Assembly: GCA_900239685.1 (NCBI GenBank)
Contig: OENT01000136.1
Span: 62,001 to 126,000, forward strand
Reading direction: 5' to 3'
DNA from: Rotaria macrura
Taxonomy: Eukaryota > Rotifera > Eurotatoria > Philodinida > Philodinidae
Length of the DNA stretch: 64,000 nt
In this document: piece by piece, positions 1-13,815 of the stretch
Position numbering within the stretch: position 1 is the stretch's first letter
Layout of the letters: the number at the start of each line of letters is the position of its first letter
Made by a program: the position numbers and the translations under genes
Notes under the pieces: generated by a model
Told to the model about the DNA's origin: nothing
Databases searched by the model: none
What the model saw: the letters and a program-made list of their open reading frames with translations, nothing else

Positions 1-3000
1 ATAAATAATTTTATCTGAAATATCAAGACAAACATTAGATGTGATAAGAGGTTCCTGAACAGATGTTTCTGTAATAAGCTAAAGACGATAAGAGAATCCA
101 TTTGATAAACAACATAGACTAGTTGTCACTGCCTACTTTTGCCATTCGTCAACCTACAGCAAAGTTAACAAGTAAAAAGAGTGAGTAAAATTAACCATAC
201 GTAGAGAAATTTTCAACAGGATGACCGAAAGGAAATGAAAATAGAAATATAAACACAATCCACAATCAACATCTCATATAGATGTCGTCGGTAACAAGTA
301 GTGTTTTTTCGATTGATTTTCTTCAACTATATACATCCGTATAAGCACAGATATGCATTTGCGTGACCAGTATTTTAAATAAAGAAGTCCGTTTTTAGTA
401 TTTTATTACTTGGCTCAAACGATTCTCCAAGATGTCACAGTATTCCTCTTGTCATTTTAGTTCGTATACAAATTTTTTCTTTCAGCAGTAGGCTTTTGCC
501 CTCAAGTCCTATCGGATGTTGCTATTCGAATATAACTTCAGTTTGTTTTGGATTGAAATTTTTCGACATAATACTGTGCACTCTTCAGTTCTCTGATTTG
601 TACTTATATACTCGTTAACAATTACGAAGAAACTCCATCGTACTTACGTCAATAAAAAACGGAAACTCAAATAACAATACTATACGATGGAAACGATATC
701 AAGACTAGTTGGAAAAACAAACTTTAAATATGAATGTATTTATGCATATATATCTATATATATATTCTTTATACCATAGAGAATTATCATCCCCGTCTTT
801 TTAACGGTTCAATAGGTTTACAAAGTATCACCGTTTCGCTATCAGGCGATCAGGATGAAGATTCAACGTTGAATTCATTCGATGTCTATTATCTAAGATA
901 AAAAAGAGTGAGTTCCTCAAAAAACATTTCGAGCTGCATTTTTCTTCATCCTTACCTATCACATGGTGCAATATAAAGAAAATACTTTCAATAAATCATT
1001 TATGATCCATATCGAACACCAGGAGATCTATTTGTCAATGTATTGAATAATGTGCTTGTGATGTGATGGTGAATGATAGAACAACTGAACATTGTTCGCT
1101 CCTGAATGGAGTCTTGCTGCAGGAAATGTATTGAACTTTCTCTGACGAAAGTAATAGTTTAGAAAGTATGTGTTTGATGACATTCATTCTTCTGAAATGA
1201 ATGAATAACTAGTATTTAATTTTTAACAGGATATGCCATGTTGCTTTAGAAGATAAATTCGCAAGGATTGCAGAAAAACTGTTGTTGACTGTGTTGAATG
1301 GTACTACGAATATACATTTGTACGTAAAATATCTTTACTTTATGCAATCAATTATTTCATTTGTGAAGCGGAGTATGGAATGGTATATGGTCCAGCATTC
1401 AAGTCATCGAAATTCAACGAGAAAACGAAAGAAGAGCAGAGATTTCGTTTTGAAAACAAAAGATCTCAATTTCACGATTACATGCATTGACACGATCCAT
1501 TCGGCGTTGCTGTTCGATGATTATTGGCTTGTTTTTTGTTTTAGTCTTCAATTTAATTGAGAAAGCGAACGACTGTTGAAGAATTCTTCTAGTGTATAAT
1601 CAGATGTTTCCAGAAAATAGATAGGCTTCAATATTTTAAAACTTAAATAACAATCTCTTTATTTTTTTAAATAATTTTGAGGAAATCTAACACGATCTAT
1701 TTCATATGGTGAAATTTTTCTTATCGGTATAGTCCTTTCTTCTGTGAGAAATATTCTACCCTTGATACTCAATATTAAAAACGTGATACCTTTATTAGTA
1801 AACTATGAAATTAAGAATTTATATAATATTTTGTCGCATTCTCGTTTTTTTCTTACAATAGAAAATGCCATTTAAATCGTGCTATACTATTATTAAGTTG
1901 CTTTTTGACACAATATCACGTATAGTTCGTTCAAATAAATATATCTTACTCGTGTATCTATGTTCTCTGGTATGGAACGACATCTTTCTTCTGCACAGGT
2001 TGGCCAGTATCTTTGTACAATTGGAATACATTATGACTGCTTGCTAGCTGCGACATTCATTTGTTGCAACTGCTTAGTAACGAAGATATTATTAGAACTG
2101 AAAACACAATTACACCGTGTATGATAAGAATGGTCAGCTAACTGAAATGATGCTGTACAATAATATACTCGAACATGATTCTCATTATCAACAAGGCGTA
2201 AAGAAACATCTATTGCACTCTTAATTTACATTAAAGATGCAGTCCACTAGTGTCGTGCCGATCTGAAAAATGTGCTTTATCTGATGAGTATCGACTAATA
2301 TCTAATCATTTTAAATGTCAATTTCAAAAAATGTGCAACAACATACGTTCTAATCAAAATTAGAACAGTTTATTGATGTGTCGAAAAATCAAGGTCGATA
2401 CATAATAACTGGGTAATACATTAACAGTGACATTTTCCATCATGTAGGAAGCCAAAACATTTCTTTATGTTTATGTGTCTACGCAAGGTCATGAATTCGT
2501 CGAAATTAGAATAAATGATCAAGATCAACATACAAGAACATTTGTGACATGGTTATTTCTTTTTTTGACTGGCAATATTAGTTAGAACATGATCGAAATC
2601 AAATGCACCGGATAACTGAAAAATTAAACTTATAAGTCATTGTTGATGAACATATTCTGCATAGGTTTCTTTGACCAATGAAAATCGATCAGGTATTCTG
2701 TGTATTACTTTTGACTTATTCTACTGTCCAAAGTATTTCAGCATGTAAAAAGTTACCTAATGAAACTACACGATCTATTCATATTGTGTGTAAATGAATA
2801 TATGATATCTAAGAAGTGGATGATCAATGTCTCATCTTTTCTTGAAACAAGTAAAATTTAGCAAGAACGATTGAGAATTTTATTATTTCGTTTGCACAAT
2901 AGATCCTTATTGAAGATAAACATTTCTCAATAATACCATTGCTGTGTAGCTATGAAAACTCTTCGATGTTTTGCAGTAATAGACGGCGTTTTCAAAGTAT

Positions 3001-4213
3001 CGAATAAAAACGTAACAGAACAATTACTATATGTACATCTCGAGTAATGATTCTACCACTGAAATAACTTAGACAATTGAAATTTTCGAATTCTTTTATA
3101 ATCTTGATCACATATAAATATGATAGGAATTTCACTTTTTTATATGATGACGATTATCAATGATAATCTGCCGATAATCAGTACGGAACAATCTTGATAT
3201 ATTTTATCGGTGATAACCGTATTCGAATGCTTCACGTAGCATCTTGACAGTCTGTTGAATGCTAATATTCCATGATATGTACAGATACAATTACTAATAC
3301 TTTTCTCAGATACTGACAGTATTTTTCTTCGATAAGTATCTTCTGTCAGATCGAAGAATTCAAATACATAGTGGTACAATTTGTCAGTTTTAGTCTATAC
3401 GTAGCAGATATATGACCGATGAATTCTTTAGAATCAATTAAGAGCAAAAAAGATTTCGATGAAAAATTTCCAGCAGTTAAAAATGTTCTAGAGTTATTTT
3501 CAAATAAATGCATGGAAATTGCATTTACCTGTGTGACAAGTATATGGAGGAGAGAGGCTTTTTTCGATTACAGAACGGTCGATATATGTTTGTCATGAAT
3601 CGGATTAGTTGTAAATCGATGCATGCAAGAAAATAATCGAAGACAATGAAAAACAGACGCAGTGCGATATTTGATTCATGTGTTCAAATCAGTTCTCCTA
3701 TACAGTACACTTGATATTGATATAACCGAACAATCACCATTGGCAACGTTGAGTACGAAATACGTAACCAATGTTGTGAGTTAATTGTGTTTCGTTCTGT
3801 AAAACTTTGCCACTGAAAATTATTCGAATATTTATTACTTGTTGACCCTGGTTTACTTGTGAAAGTTAATCCCCTTTGTAAAAGATTGCAATGGAAGAAA
3901 TTTCACGGCAAACTTAAAAGAACTGAAAACAATCCGTTTTGTCAAATTGCACTGACTATATCAGGTAGTTCTCGTGACATCAAGAGTGACTCATATGCTG
4001 ACGTGGCTGAGTTGACGTATTTACAGGTTGTGAAATCTTCGAAAAAACTTTTTTCGGTTTGTATCTCATTATCAACGATGAAAACTTCGAGTGGATACTC
4101 GTTAGATTTATGAAAACCGTTTTTATTGTGATACGGTGTTGTATTGATAAATAACGATAAAATTGAAAATTCTATTTCAGATTCGATTCTAGAGATTTTT
4201 AATAGAAACAAAA
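1..4213. other. Noncoding stretch upstream of SKP1
   Basis: I see no coding region with recognisable protein character here. The open frames are short, rich in Phe/Ile/Lys and consistent with chance in AT-rich DNA. The last part probably holds the SKP1 promoter and 5' UTR. A possible 3' splice site (TTTCAG at about 4174-4179) precedes the SKP1 start by 34 nt, so the 5' UTR may itself be spliced. No repeat or RNA gene was found. Confidence 0.5.
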
Positions 4214-4943
<730 letters not shown>

Positions 4944-6695
4944 GGGGCATATTCGTTACTTGTAACGTTTTATTCGTCACAGTTGGATCAATGCACATAC
5001 TGTCTTTTCCTATTTGGTTTGTTTATATTTCGTACATGACTGATGTGTTATTTTGCCTCTTTAATAAAAATGTATTGTGCTAAAATTGGTTTTCTTTTCT
5101 ACGTTATGACAAGAGTGGAGAAGTTCGTGGATCCTGATCGCATATCCAATTAGTAAGTCAAACGTACGATAGAATTAAATGAAACACAAAGAGAAAGATG
5201 CGTGAACAAGATTGACATATTTTACTTACAACTATTGATTTCTCCATAGAGTCGACGGAAGATAGACTTATAAAGCAAATATAAGTAATGAGTCCAACTA
5301 CTACTTTCTGTAAAGAAATCGATTTTAGATGGAATATCTATAAAAAAACGAAGCTTTAACGATAGTACTCGTTTATAAGTGTATTTCCAGTAAAGTGAAC
5401 GATTAATACGATCAACAATAGAGATCATCTTTCTATATGTTCTAATAAATGCAGAGAGACAGTATATAGCGAAAAGTACAACTAATCAGTATCTTTCTGT
5501 TCGATGATGTTGTTCTTGCCAATTAAGTCAATTTCCAGATGGATGATGCTCAAGGAAACGTTCATGTTTCTGTAGTTGGATGATAAAATGAGTGCAAGAA
5601 GTTGACGATACCAATCTCCTTATGAAATCTGCTTTCATTCCATGAGCATCATTTGCAGTTTTTCAAATTGTTTTCAAATCGTACATTAGAAAATGTTAAA
5701 GGGCCATTGATTCCATTATACATTTTTGATTGTTTTTAAATTTTGTTTTCTTTACTAATTATTATCGTTGATTCAAAAGCTAATTGAGTGAGAAATGCAC
5801 CGAAAGATAAATAGATTGTCAAAGTTTTGCTTGATGAAAAGGTCTACATCCTTGAAGCGAATATTGTCTTAGCTCTGGAAAATGAGAAATAATGGCACAC
5901 CATTACTTAGTTCACACTTCAAGCAAATCAGCTTTTATCGATGAAACAATTTTTACTACAGTATCACTCGTTAATGTCCCTTCCCCATCCGCCTTTTATG
6001 TACTCGATTATTCTAAAGCAGAGTACCAATGATGGTTTTAAAGCGAAACTCACAATATAAAATGCTAAAAAGTTGCATTTTCCTTAGAAACTCAAGCAAT
6101 TTTTCAACACTGGTGCATTGCGCTTGCCGAATACTCCATATCTTAAGCATATTTATCAAGACACTATGGTATCATTCAACGTAATTACGCACATACTCAA
6201 CAGTAGCAATTGTCAATTGAATTAGCCTATATAGTACGTTTTTTTAACCACTGTTTGATATGTTGCGAGAGGAGTAATCTTTGCTAAATGCCCTCAGAAA
6301 TTGAATATCAACTATTTTCCCATTACTCGAAGAAAGTTAAGTGTTGATGAGATCTGAAAGCTTAATTTCACTCGCGAAACACTGATACTATTCGAAGAAT
6401 TAATCAAACAACTGAGGCACTTGTAAGTTATGTTTATGAACACAAAAAAACTGATGGATATATATGTTTTCATTTGCAGTGATATCTTATGACTTACTTG
6501 CCAATGTTTATTAATACAGTATGAACATCAAGAGGATTCCGTTGATTCATTTTAGAGTGTCAAGTATTTTAACTCATAGAGTGTTCAATGTCTAACAATA
6601 GGATCATTTTTATACATGCTCTAGCTACGTCTATGACGAATGTAATCATTAATTTGTAGACAAAATACACTTTCACTTTTGATTCTAATCAAATT
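4944..6695. other. Intergenic, SKP1 to TIR gene
   Basis: The stretch begins with the SKP1 3' UTR. After that I see no gene. Short minus-strand frames such as 5222-5428 have no recognisable motif and look like chance. The two flanking genes converge here, so it probably holds both 3' ends. Confidence 0.5.
5063..5068 (+). promoter_or_regulatory. Probable SKP1 polyadenylation signal (AATAAA)
   Basis: A canonical AATAAA lies 120 nt after the SKP1 stop codon, followed by T- and GT-rich sequence. Position and motif fit a cleavage/polyadenylation signal. No transcript data were available. Confidence 0.6.
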
Positions 6696-9036
6696 CTAGT
6701 GCGATATATATTTTTGAATTTCATGAAGAAATCGAAGATAAATATAAAGTGTCAATGGTAGAGTACTTTTCTCCAATGATAATATTTCATGTTTCAATGT
6801 CTGAAACATTGATACTCGATTTTCATTGCACATGGTGTATAAATCATATAACAAATATCCATTCATATCTGAGATGACAGGTATTAAAGCATTGAATTTA
6901 TTTTCGATAAAAAATGATTTCACATCATCTTTTGTCCATTTTTCAATAGCAGATGGATATTCTCTGTAAAGAAAAAGACAAACATATGAATAGGGAGAAA
7001 CATATCGAACCAACATTATAATTACATTTTAAGTGACGACGATTTTTGTTCGAGCTGTGAAAATAAACTGAATCGATTTATTTCACTTCTTAATCTATCA
7101 TAAGCCAGATCAAATTCAAGTTGACCAAAATCAACATAAATCTTTCCCTTTACTATATCAGCTAGCCACCCATCTGGATAATAATTTAATGTTAGAACTA
7201 ATGGTACAATTTGACATTGACGTTCATATGCATAAGATGCTTCACATCGACAATATGAATTGTGTTTATACTCATCTGACATACAGATTAGAACACATTT
7301 TGATTGATCTATAGCATTGGCTTTCGTAACCATCGATGCCCCAAGTGTTTCGTCTCGATCGATCCATACGCGGTAATTATCTTGAATAAGTTGATGATAA
7401 ATTCGATAAGTTAAATCTCTGTCGATATGAGAATAGGATATAATTATATCGTATGTGCAAGTATTATAGGAAAGTTTTGGCTTCCTAAGAGCTGCTTCTT
7501 GTTTTTCTAGTCGCCATGAAATACTGTCAATAGCTCGAGAAACACTTTGATGAGGTGAAAACAGTAAAGATTTTAAGTGTGTCAAGTTTTCCAATAGTTG
7601 ATGTTGCGCCTCTTTATTAAACGTTAGTGCTAACAGAATTTCTAGTGCGGGTTGTTGCACTTGAAGATGTTTGAAATTTGTTTCTGTTGCACAGCGAAGT
7701 AACATAGAAATTCCACCTTGCTTTATTAGTTCATTCTTAATTTGTTCGTATTGAGTTAAATCTAAATAAGACAACTTATGCATGGGAATGTTTTGCACAA
7801 TACTAACTTACTTTTAAGACAACGCAGTAAATTGTAAAATCTTAAAGTTTGATTGGCGTCGTCCATAGTTTTGCTAAGAGATTTCAGATAGAGATTGGTA
7901 ATATTGATCGAATTTGAACCATTATCTGTCTCTTGTTCAGTTAAAATTGACGGAATAATTCGTAATGCATTGAATTGAATTTCGTCGTTTTCAATACTAG
8001 CCAAGTTTAAGACTAGCCCTGTTATATATTTATTTTCTATATATTTTTCCAATTGAATTGATGATGTCATTGTATACAAATTTGATGTTAACGTTCCCAT
8101 TACTGATAGAGCAAATTTATTATTAATCGGATTTTCAGTTTTTATTATTGAATAAAGAATATTCACAAACGAATCTATCAGTTGATAATAATGATCAAGA
8201 ATATCATGATCAAAGTTTGTGTACCGATTAAGTTGAAGACTAAGTGTTAGAATAAAGCAAACCTGACGTAATACGGTAGCTATTCGATGATTCCACAAAA
8301 GAAACGAAAATGATTGTTTCTTGAGCCATTGAGAAAATGGGCCAAGAAGATATTGACGAATATCAAGTAAGCTTTGTTTATGATCATGATCAGAGGTATG
8401 TGAATAAATATAATCAATACATGTATGTAAAAAATATCTTTGTAGCACGTCATCATTGTCTGGTGCTGCTGTTGACTGAAGAAATGTTTCAATAAAGAAT
8501 GACGAGCAAATACATTTGACCATATTTTCAAATAAACTGATTAATAATGGTTCTGTTTTTGAATCTGAACGATTTTTTTCAAGACGATGAATAACTCGAA
8601 GTATATTATCGAGAGATTTCAATTGAGGATCCTGTAAAAATTTACCATTTGACGCTATTTCTTCCAGGCAAACATTTAATTCATGAAGAAGTGGTTTATG
8701 AAAGATTAAAGCTTTAAATGTTGATACATTTTTATACGACATATGATTAGACATTCTAATGAATACATTTGGTATTGATTCAAAAGCAAAGCACAGCGCA
8801 TCATCGAATTGAATACTTTGACGCCATTGTTGTAAAAGATTTGTAAAACAATTTCGTAAAACGGTAAATATACGATGATTAATAAAGTCGGAGTCGTCAA
8901 AATATTTTTCATTCGAATGAAGTATGCAGTGAACAGTTTCTTTAGCTGCTGTAATATCTGTTAATAAATTATTATTTTCATCGAATTTCGATGTAATTGC
9001 ATCGAACACTTGTTTCACATGTTCAATAGATTCCAT
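6696..9036 (-). CDS. ARM-like / TIR / SAM domain protein (SARM1-related signalling or NAD hydrolase)
   Basis: Three exons join in frame on the minus strand: 9036-7812, 7761-7026 and 6963-6696, with introns of 50 and 62 nt. The product is about 742 residues. Residues 1 to about 500 are helical, with Leu/Ile-rich repeats resembling an armadillo-type array. Residues about 512-637 form a TIR domain: YDIIISYSH opening strand, BB-loop YRVWIDRDETLGAS, then CRCEASYAYE and IVPLVL. Residues about 655-742 resemble a SAM domain (WTKDDVKSFFIENKF). In SARM1, TIR cleaves NAD and is controlled by ARM and SAM. The Glu of CRCEASYA (about residue 582) sits where the SARM1 catalytic Glu lies, so NADase activity is plausible but unproven. 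The order differs from SARM1 (ARM-SAM-SAM-TIR): here one SAM follows TIR. There is no signal peptide or membrane segment, so it should be cytosolic. Confidence 0.88.
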
Positions 9037-12000
9037 TAATTTTGATTGACTATAGGTGTAATATCAACTTTTCGTCTGTCGTCTGTTTCTTGTTTTTATT
9101 ACTTGATGAATAGTCAAGTGAACAGCGTTGAGAGTTGTTATTTTTTATTTAATTTTCTATCATAGCTGTACCATATAAATATTTCTGAGACGTGATGAGA
9201 AAAGAGAAAAAAAGACTTCATAGTATATAGAAATAGAAGTTACTAAGAGAAAAAATAACTCAAACAGAAAAAGAGGGGAAAATGACACTTTGAAACAGTC
9301 GATTATTGTAGTCCTCTGTTATTTGACAAGAGACGTTAGATTGTAAATGTCATTACTCACAAGCAATGACTGCTTCTTTTTGTACGGGGATAAATATGAC
9401 ATTGGACCATCCTTGTAATAACAGCTTTTCTTTTGGAATTCAATATTGATATGAAATCTAACGTATGGTCTCACTTGCTAAGAAATGAAAAATCCGACAA
9501 AGTAAACATATTGTATCACCTGTAAAGCTCGTGAGGCTTATCATTTGCTTTTGATATACATGTTCACCATGGGATTAAAACATCAGCCGTAAAATTTTCT
9601 ACAATTTCACTAGTTTCATATAAGATTTCAAAGGTAGATGGACCAAGAGAACAATTTTAAGGTTGCTTATTAAATATCCAATAAGAATCGATCAATATTT
9701 AGACATGCCTTTATTTTTATTCGCAGTTTAACAGTGCTATTGGTATGTTACTAGATTTATTTTTAAAATTTCATCTCGACATTCGTCATAGCTACATAAC
9801 AAGCTTCATTTTCATTATAATGCAGATGAATAGATTTTAGTTATAGATCGAGAGTCCACAATAAACATAAACCTGAAAAAGATCACATCTTCAACATTAT
9901 GTTTAAGTTTCTAAACAAGTTTTCTGACTTCTTCCTTCTGAAAAGCAGTTAACTATAATGACAAGCAAGTGTTTCGTAGAAAACGTCTACAATTGAAATT
10001 AATATTTAATCCACAGCTAAGTGTTTAATTCATCGGCTAGTACTTGTGACAATCTTTGAATTATTTTTCGATGAGATAATAACTACTTATATGTCCATGT
10101 TTGTATTAAAATCGTTTATGACATTAGAGGAATTATATGATTTTCACAGTTTAGTGTTTTAGGGGCCGTACTAAGAAGCTGCCCATGTTCGATCGAAAAT
10201 TGTCTCTACAATCATGTTAAAGACGAGTAAACGGAGCTTAAAAATCTCATACTTTAATGTTTTGAAATTTATAATGTATCAAACAAAAGCAGAATAACCG
10301 GCGGCGTACATTAATAGGACAATGCTTTCTTTTCTTAATCATTCCCGACACACTTTTAGAAGGTCATTCAAGCGAAGTTTTGTGTACTCTCCCTCGATCA
10401 ATTTTCAAGGTTCCTGGTGCTATTGTACATAAGAAAAAAAAACTTAGTCATATTTTTAATACTTATATTAAAAAAATTTATTTTTCAAAGGGACGTGTTG
10501 TCTGTTAAAATAATTTTTCATGTACTACCGAATATAGATATTGGTCCCAGACGTTGTTTTATGACTGCTGAACTTCACAACACAAACGGTTAGATTGCTG
10601 CGAAGCAAAATTCAAACATTGATGAGTACATGTTGCTGTTAGATCATCCGTTTGCTCCCATAGTTTGTCTTCATGATTAATCTTCTAAAGAGACCTTTTA
10701 AAAATCAATTGAACGATACAGAGATTTGTGGATGGCTCAACAGTATAATATTCAACTTAGAAAATCGTTGTTCAAAAGAAATCCATGGCATGCTCTGTCA
10801 TAATTTGATTGCTGCCTATCGACAATGAAGTGTTTTTATATTTTGTTGATTTCAACGGAGAATGTCTTTTTGAATGAAAAATTTCAAATGCATTACTTTT
10901 TGAAAGTATATCTAAGAACAACTATGCTTCTATAAAAAAACGACTAAATTCTTCATGTTTCATTTTAACTATGGTTCTATATTTATCTCAAATTCTACGA
11001 TAGAAAAAGATTTAAAAAACTCTGATCGATTTCGCCTATAAGCTACATGTCGTTGGATTCCAGTTCCATATATTCTAAATTAGATTTCAATGCTAGAAGG
11101 CTAAGAAAATTTTTGATCAATGTTTCTATTTCTTTCATACCTCCCATATTAATATTAATTGAAATTATAATTAAATAATTCGAATAAACTATGTTCATGG
11201 CGATTTTCTCATAGTTCATCGGTAACATGATAATTTATATAGAATGATTGAATTTCATCCACTCCAGTGCAAAGTCTGCTGATAATTCATGACCTAAGTG
11301 AAAGATTTAGACTTTCATTGAGTAGTCATTGAATCAAAAACTGTACGGAATGAAACAAGCACAGAATTAACAACCGATAACTAACTAGAACGATTGCTAT
11401 AACAATTATTAGCCAGGATTTTCAGGAAGAAAAAACACTAGTTTGATAGAATATACTTTTTAACAAAAATCGGTCATTGTTCAATCTCAAGTGAAATTCA
11501 ACCATCAAATAAGCTGTCTTTTATTAATCATCATGGTTTCCTATGCTTAAGATAAGAGTTTATATTAGTGCCAGTTGTTATAATTCAACGAGACGCCTAT
11601 TTAACAAAATTTATTTGTAGAGCAATCTCACTATGAGACATTTTACTGCGCGTAGCTGCTTTTTGTGCTCGAATTTTATTAAATTGCAATAAAACTATGT
11701 CAACTTTGCTTAGCTCGGACAATAATTTAAATAAATCATTACATAACGTTCACTGATCACTTTATATATGATTTTTAGTCGACCGATTCTACACACAAGA
11801 TTTGACAATTTCGAACGTGTTGAAAAACCCGACGGAAACGAACGAAAACGTTCAGAACTGCGAAAAACAATGCTCTGACAAACATTTTGTTTGAGTGTTC
11901 ATCATGAAAAACTTTTGAGTTTCATATAGTAAAGATAATAATAAAATCTATGAATATACAAATGATCGTGAGTCCGAATACTCATCGCTCCTATGCAAAG

Positions 12001-13815
12001 TGATTTTCCACAACAAAACAAACATTTCGATTGCATCAAGCAAAAATCATTATACTCAATAAATATTATAACGATCGTTTTCAAGTAGTTGTTAGTTTCA
12101 TTAGTCGTTCGGTAGTTGTTAAAAGCCAACTTATGTTCTGAAACGTGAGATTTTACCTTTGTAGATGATGCATTTTGGTTTTTGTGAAGGTACAATTGTG
12201 ACTAAATAATTAAAGTTACCAAATAGCTATTGTGTTTTAAACATGTATTCTGAGAGAAAATACAATCGTCGTTTTTTCTGCAAAATATCGCTCTACTTTT
12301 CTATCTACAAGTAGAATTGAACAAGATTCGTATCATGTTTCTCAAAAACTCGCAGCCTAACTTTTGTCTGAACGTAAAATTTCACTTCATTGAGTATTTT
12401 TATTGTATGATTCAATATGAATTTATACTAGTCATTTGATTTAGGTTAAGAATATTTCAAAATCTCTTTATGATTTACTATAACTGCTGATGAATTGAAG
12501 AAAAGAATTAGTCTCGATTTTTTGATATTTGTATGTTTTTTATTTGTGATCATCGTTGTAGTCAAAATGAAACGAATAACAAAGATTTAAGTTATTTTTA
12601 GAAAACATATGATGAAAATGACATTCAGTTCATTAAAACAAATAAATGCCACCATCAGAACGTGTTTTCTACTGTTCATTGAATATTTTAGGCCTGCAGA
12701 ATTCATTTTGACTATCGATGAGCGTTAGCAGTTCTCCCATAATTGAAATCATGCATGGCAAGCTTTCACCTAGCCGAGATTTTCTCTATTGGTATTAATA
12801 TCTGATTGAGGATAAAACAGGATCATTTCAGGAAGCAGATCATGTTCCATCTATAAGATAAACAATGCAGCACTTGGTCGAATCTATTTGATAATGCGAT
12901 AGAGTTCGAAATGCTATCAAAAGTGATCTGTCAATTATCTGAAATAAATGCAGAAATTCAAAAAGGTTTACGAAATGCGAGGCTCAAATTTTAGAAATAA
13001 ACATTGGTGTGTCCATCTATGAGATTTAAGTACTGGTATTATAATTTTTGACTTTTTGAAGCTTCAAGTGAAGCACAATTTTCAAGTGGTACATGTATAA
13101 AGTGCATTGATAAGTAAATGCACGATTAAACAATCAACTTATACGTCGATTAAACTATTTCGATAATGATTTAAATGAAACGATTCTAGTTACGGAATCG
13201 AGTTCGATGACCCTCGCGAATTAGCATTCCCTAAAATAATCATGTTTCTCAAGCAATTGACTGACTGATTGAAATTTTCGTTTCGAGAAAAATATTTGAC
13301 ATTGAAACAGTCTCTCTGTGTGTTACAAATATTTGCATGGATTTCAGTTATATTACAAAGGTTATCTTGCTCTTACGAATTCGTAAAGAATCATGGCTAT
13401 CCCACATTTGAAGTATTTAATTTTCAATGGTTAACTAGTCTTCAAAGCGAGAAGATACAACTGTGTGAGAAATAAACCAATTGAATTTATGCAAATCGTT
13501 CATGGAATGCGATGTACTGGCTACATCAAATATGAATGAATGATTTCCGCTGAAACAGATCCCACTATTCTGATCAACAAATAAACATATTTCATCTTTG
13601 ATGATCGGAAAAGAAAACAAAATGAAAAAATTATTTCATGGTTAGATATTCGTTTTTAGTTTAATTACAATAGGTTGGCACCTGTGGACGGCGAGCGACA
13701 AGGAAATCACATATCAATACCGACACAAACAAAATAAAACAACAATTCACACGTCTCCGAAAAACAAATGGACAACACAACACTACATTAGAAAAGCTCA
13801 TGAAACATTACAGTT
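9037..13815. other. Noncoding stretch between TIR and Death-domain genes
   Basis: This 4.8 kb shows no recognisable protein, RNA gene or clear repeat. The open frames (such as 11043-11228 and 11902-12195, minus) are short and lack domain motifs or convincing splice partners. The left edge should carry the TIR gene promoter, and the right edge the 3' UTR of the Death-domain gene. Confidence 0.5.

Noticed and set aside
4016..4211. Considered an upstream coding exon for SKP1
   Set aside because: The SKP1 product is already full length from the ATG at 4214, and no frame upstream extends it sensibly.
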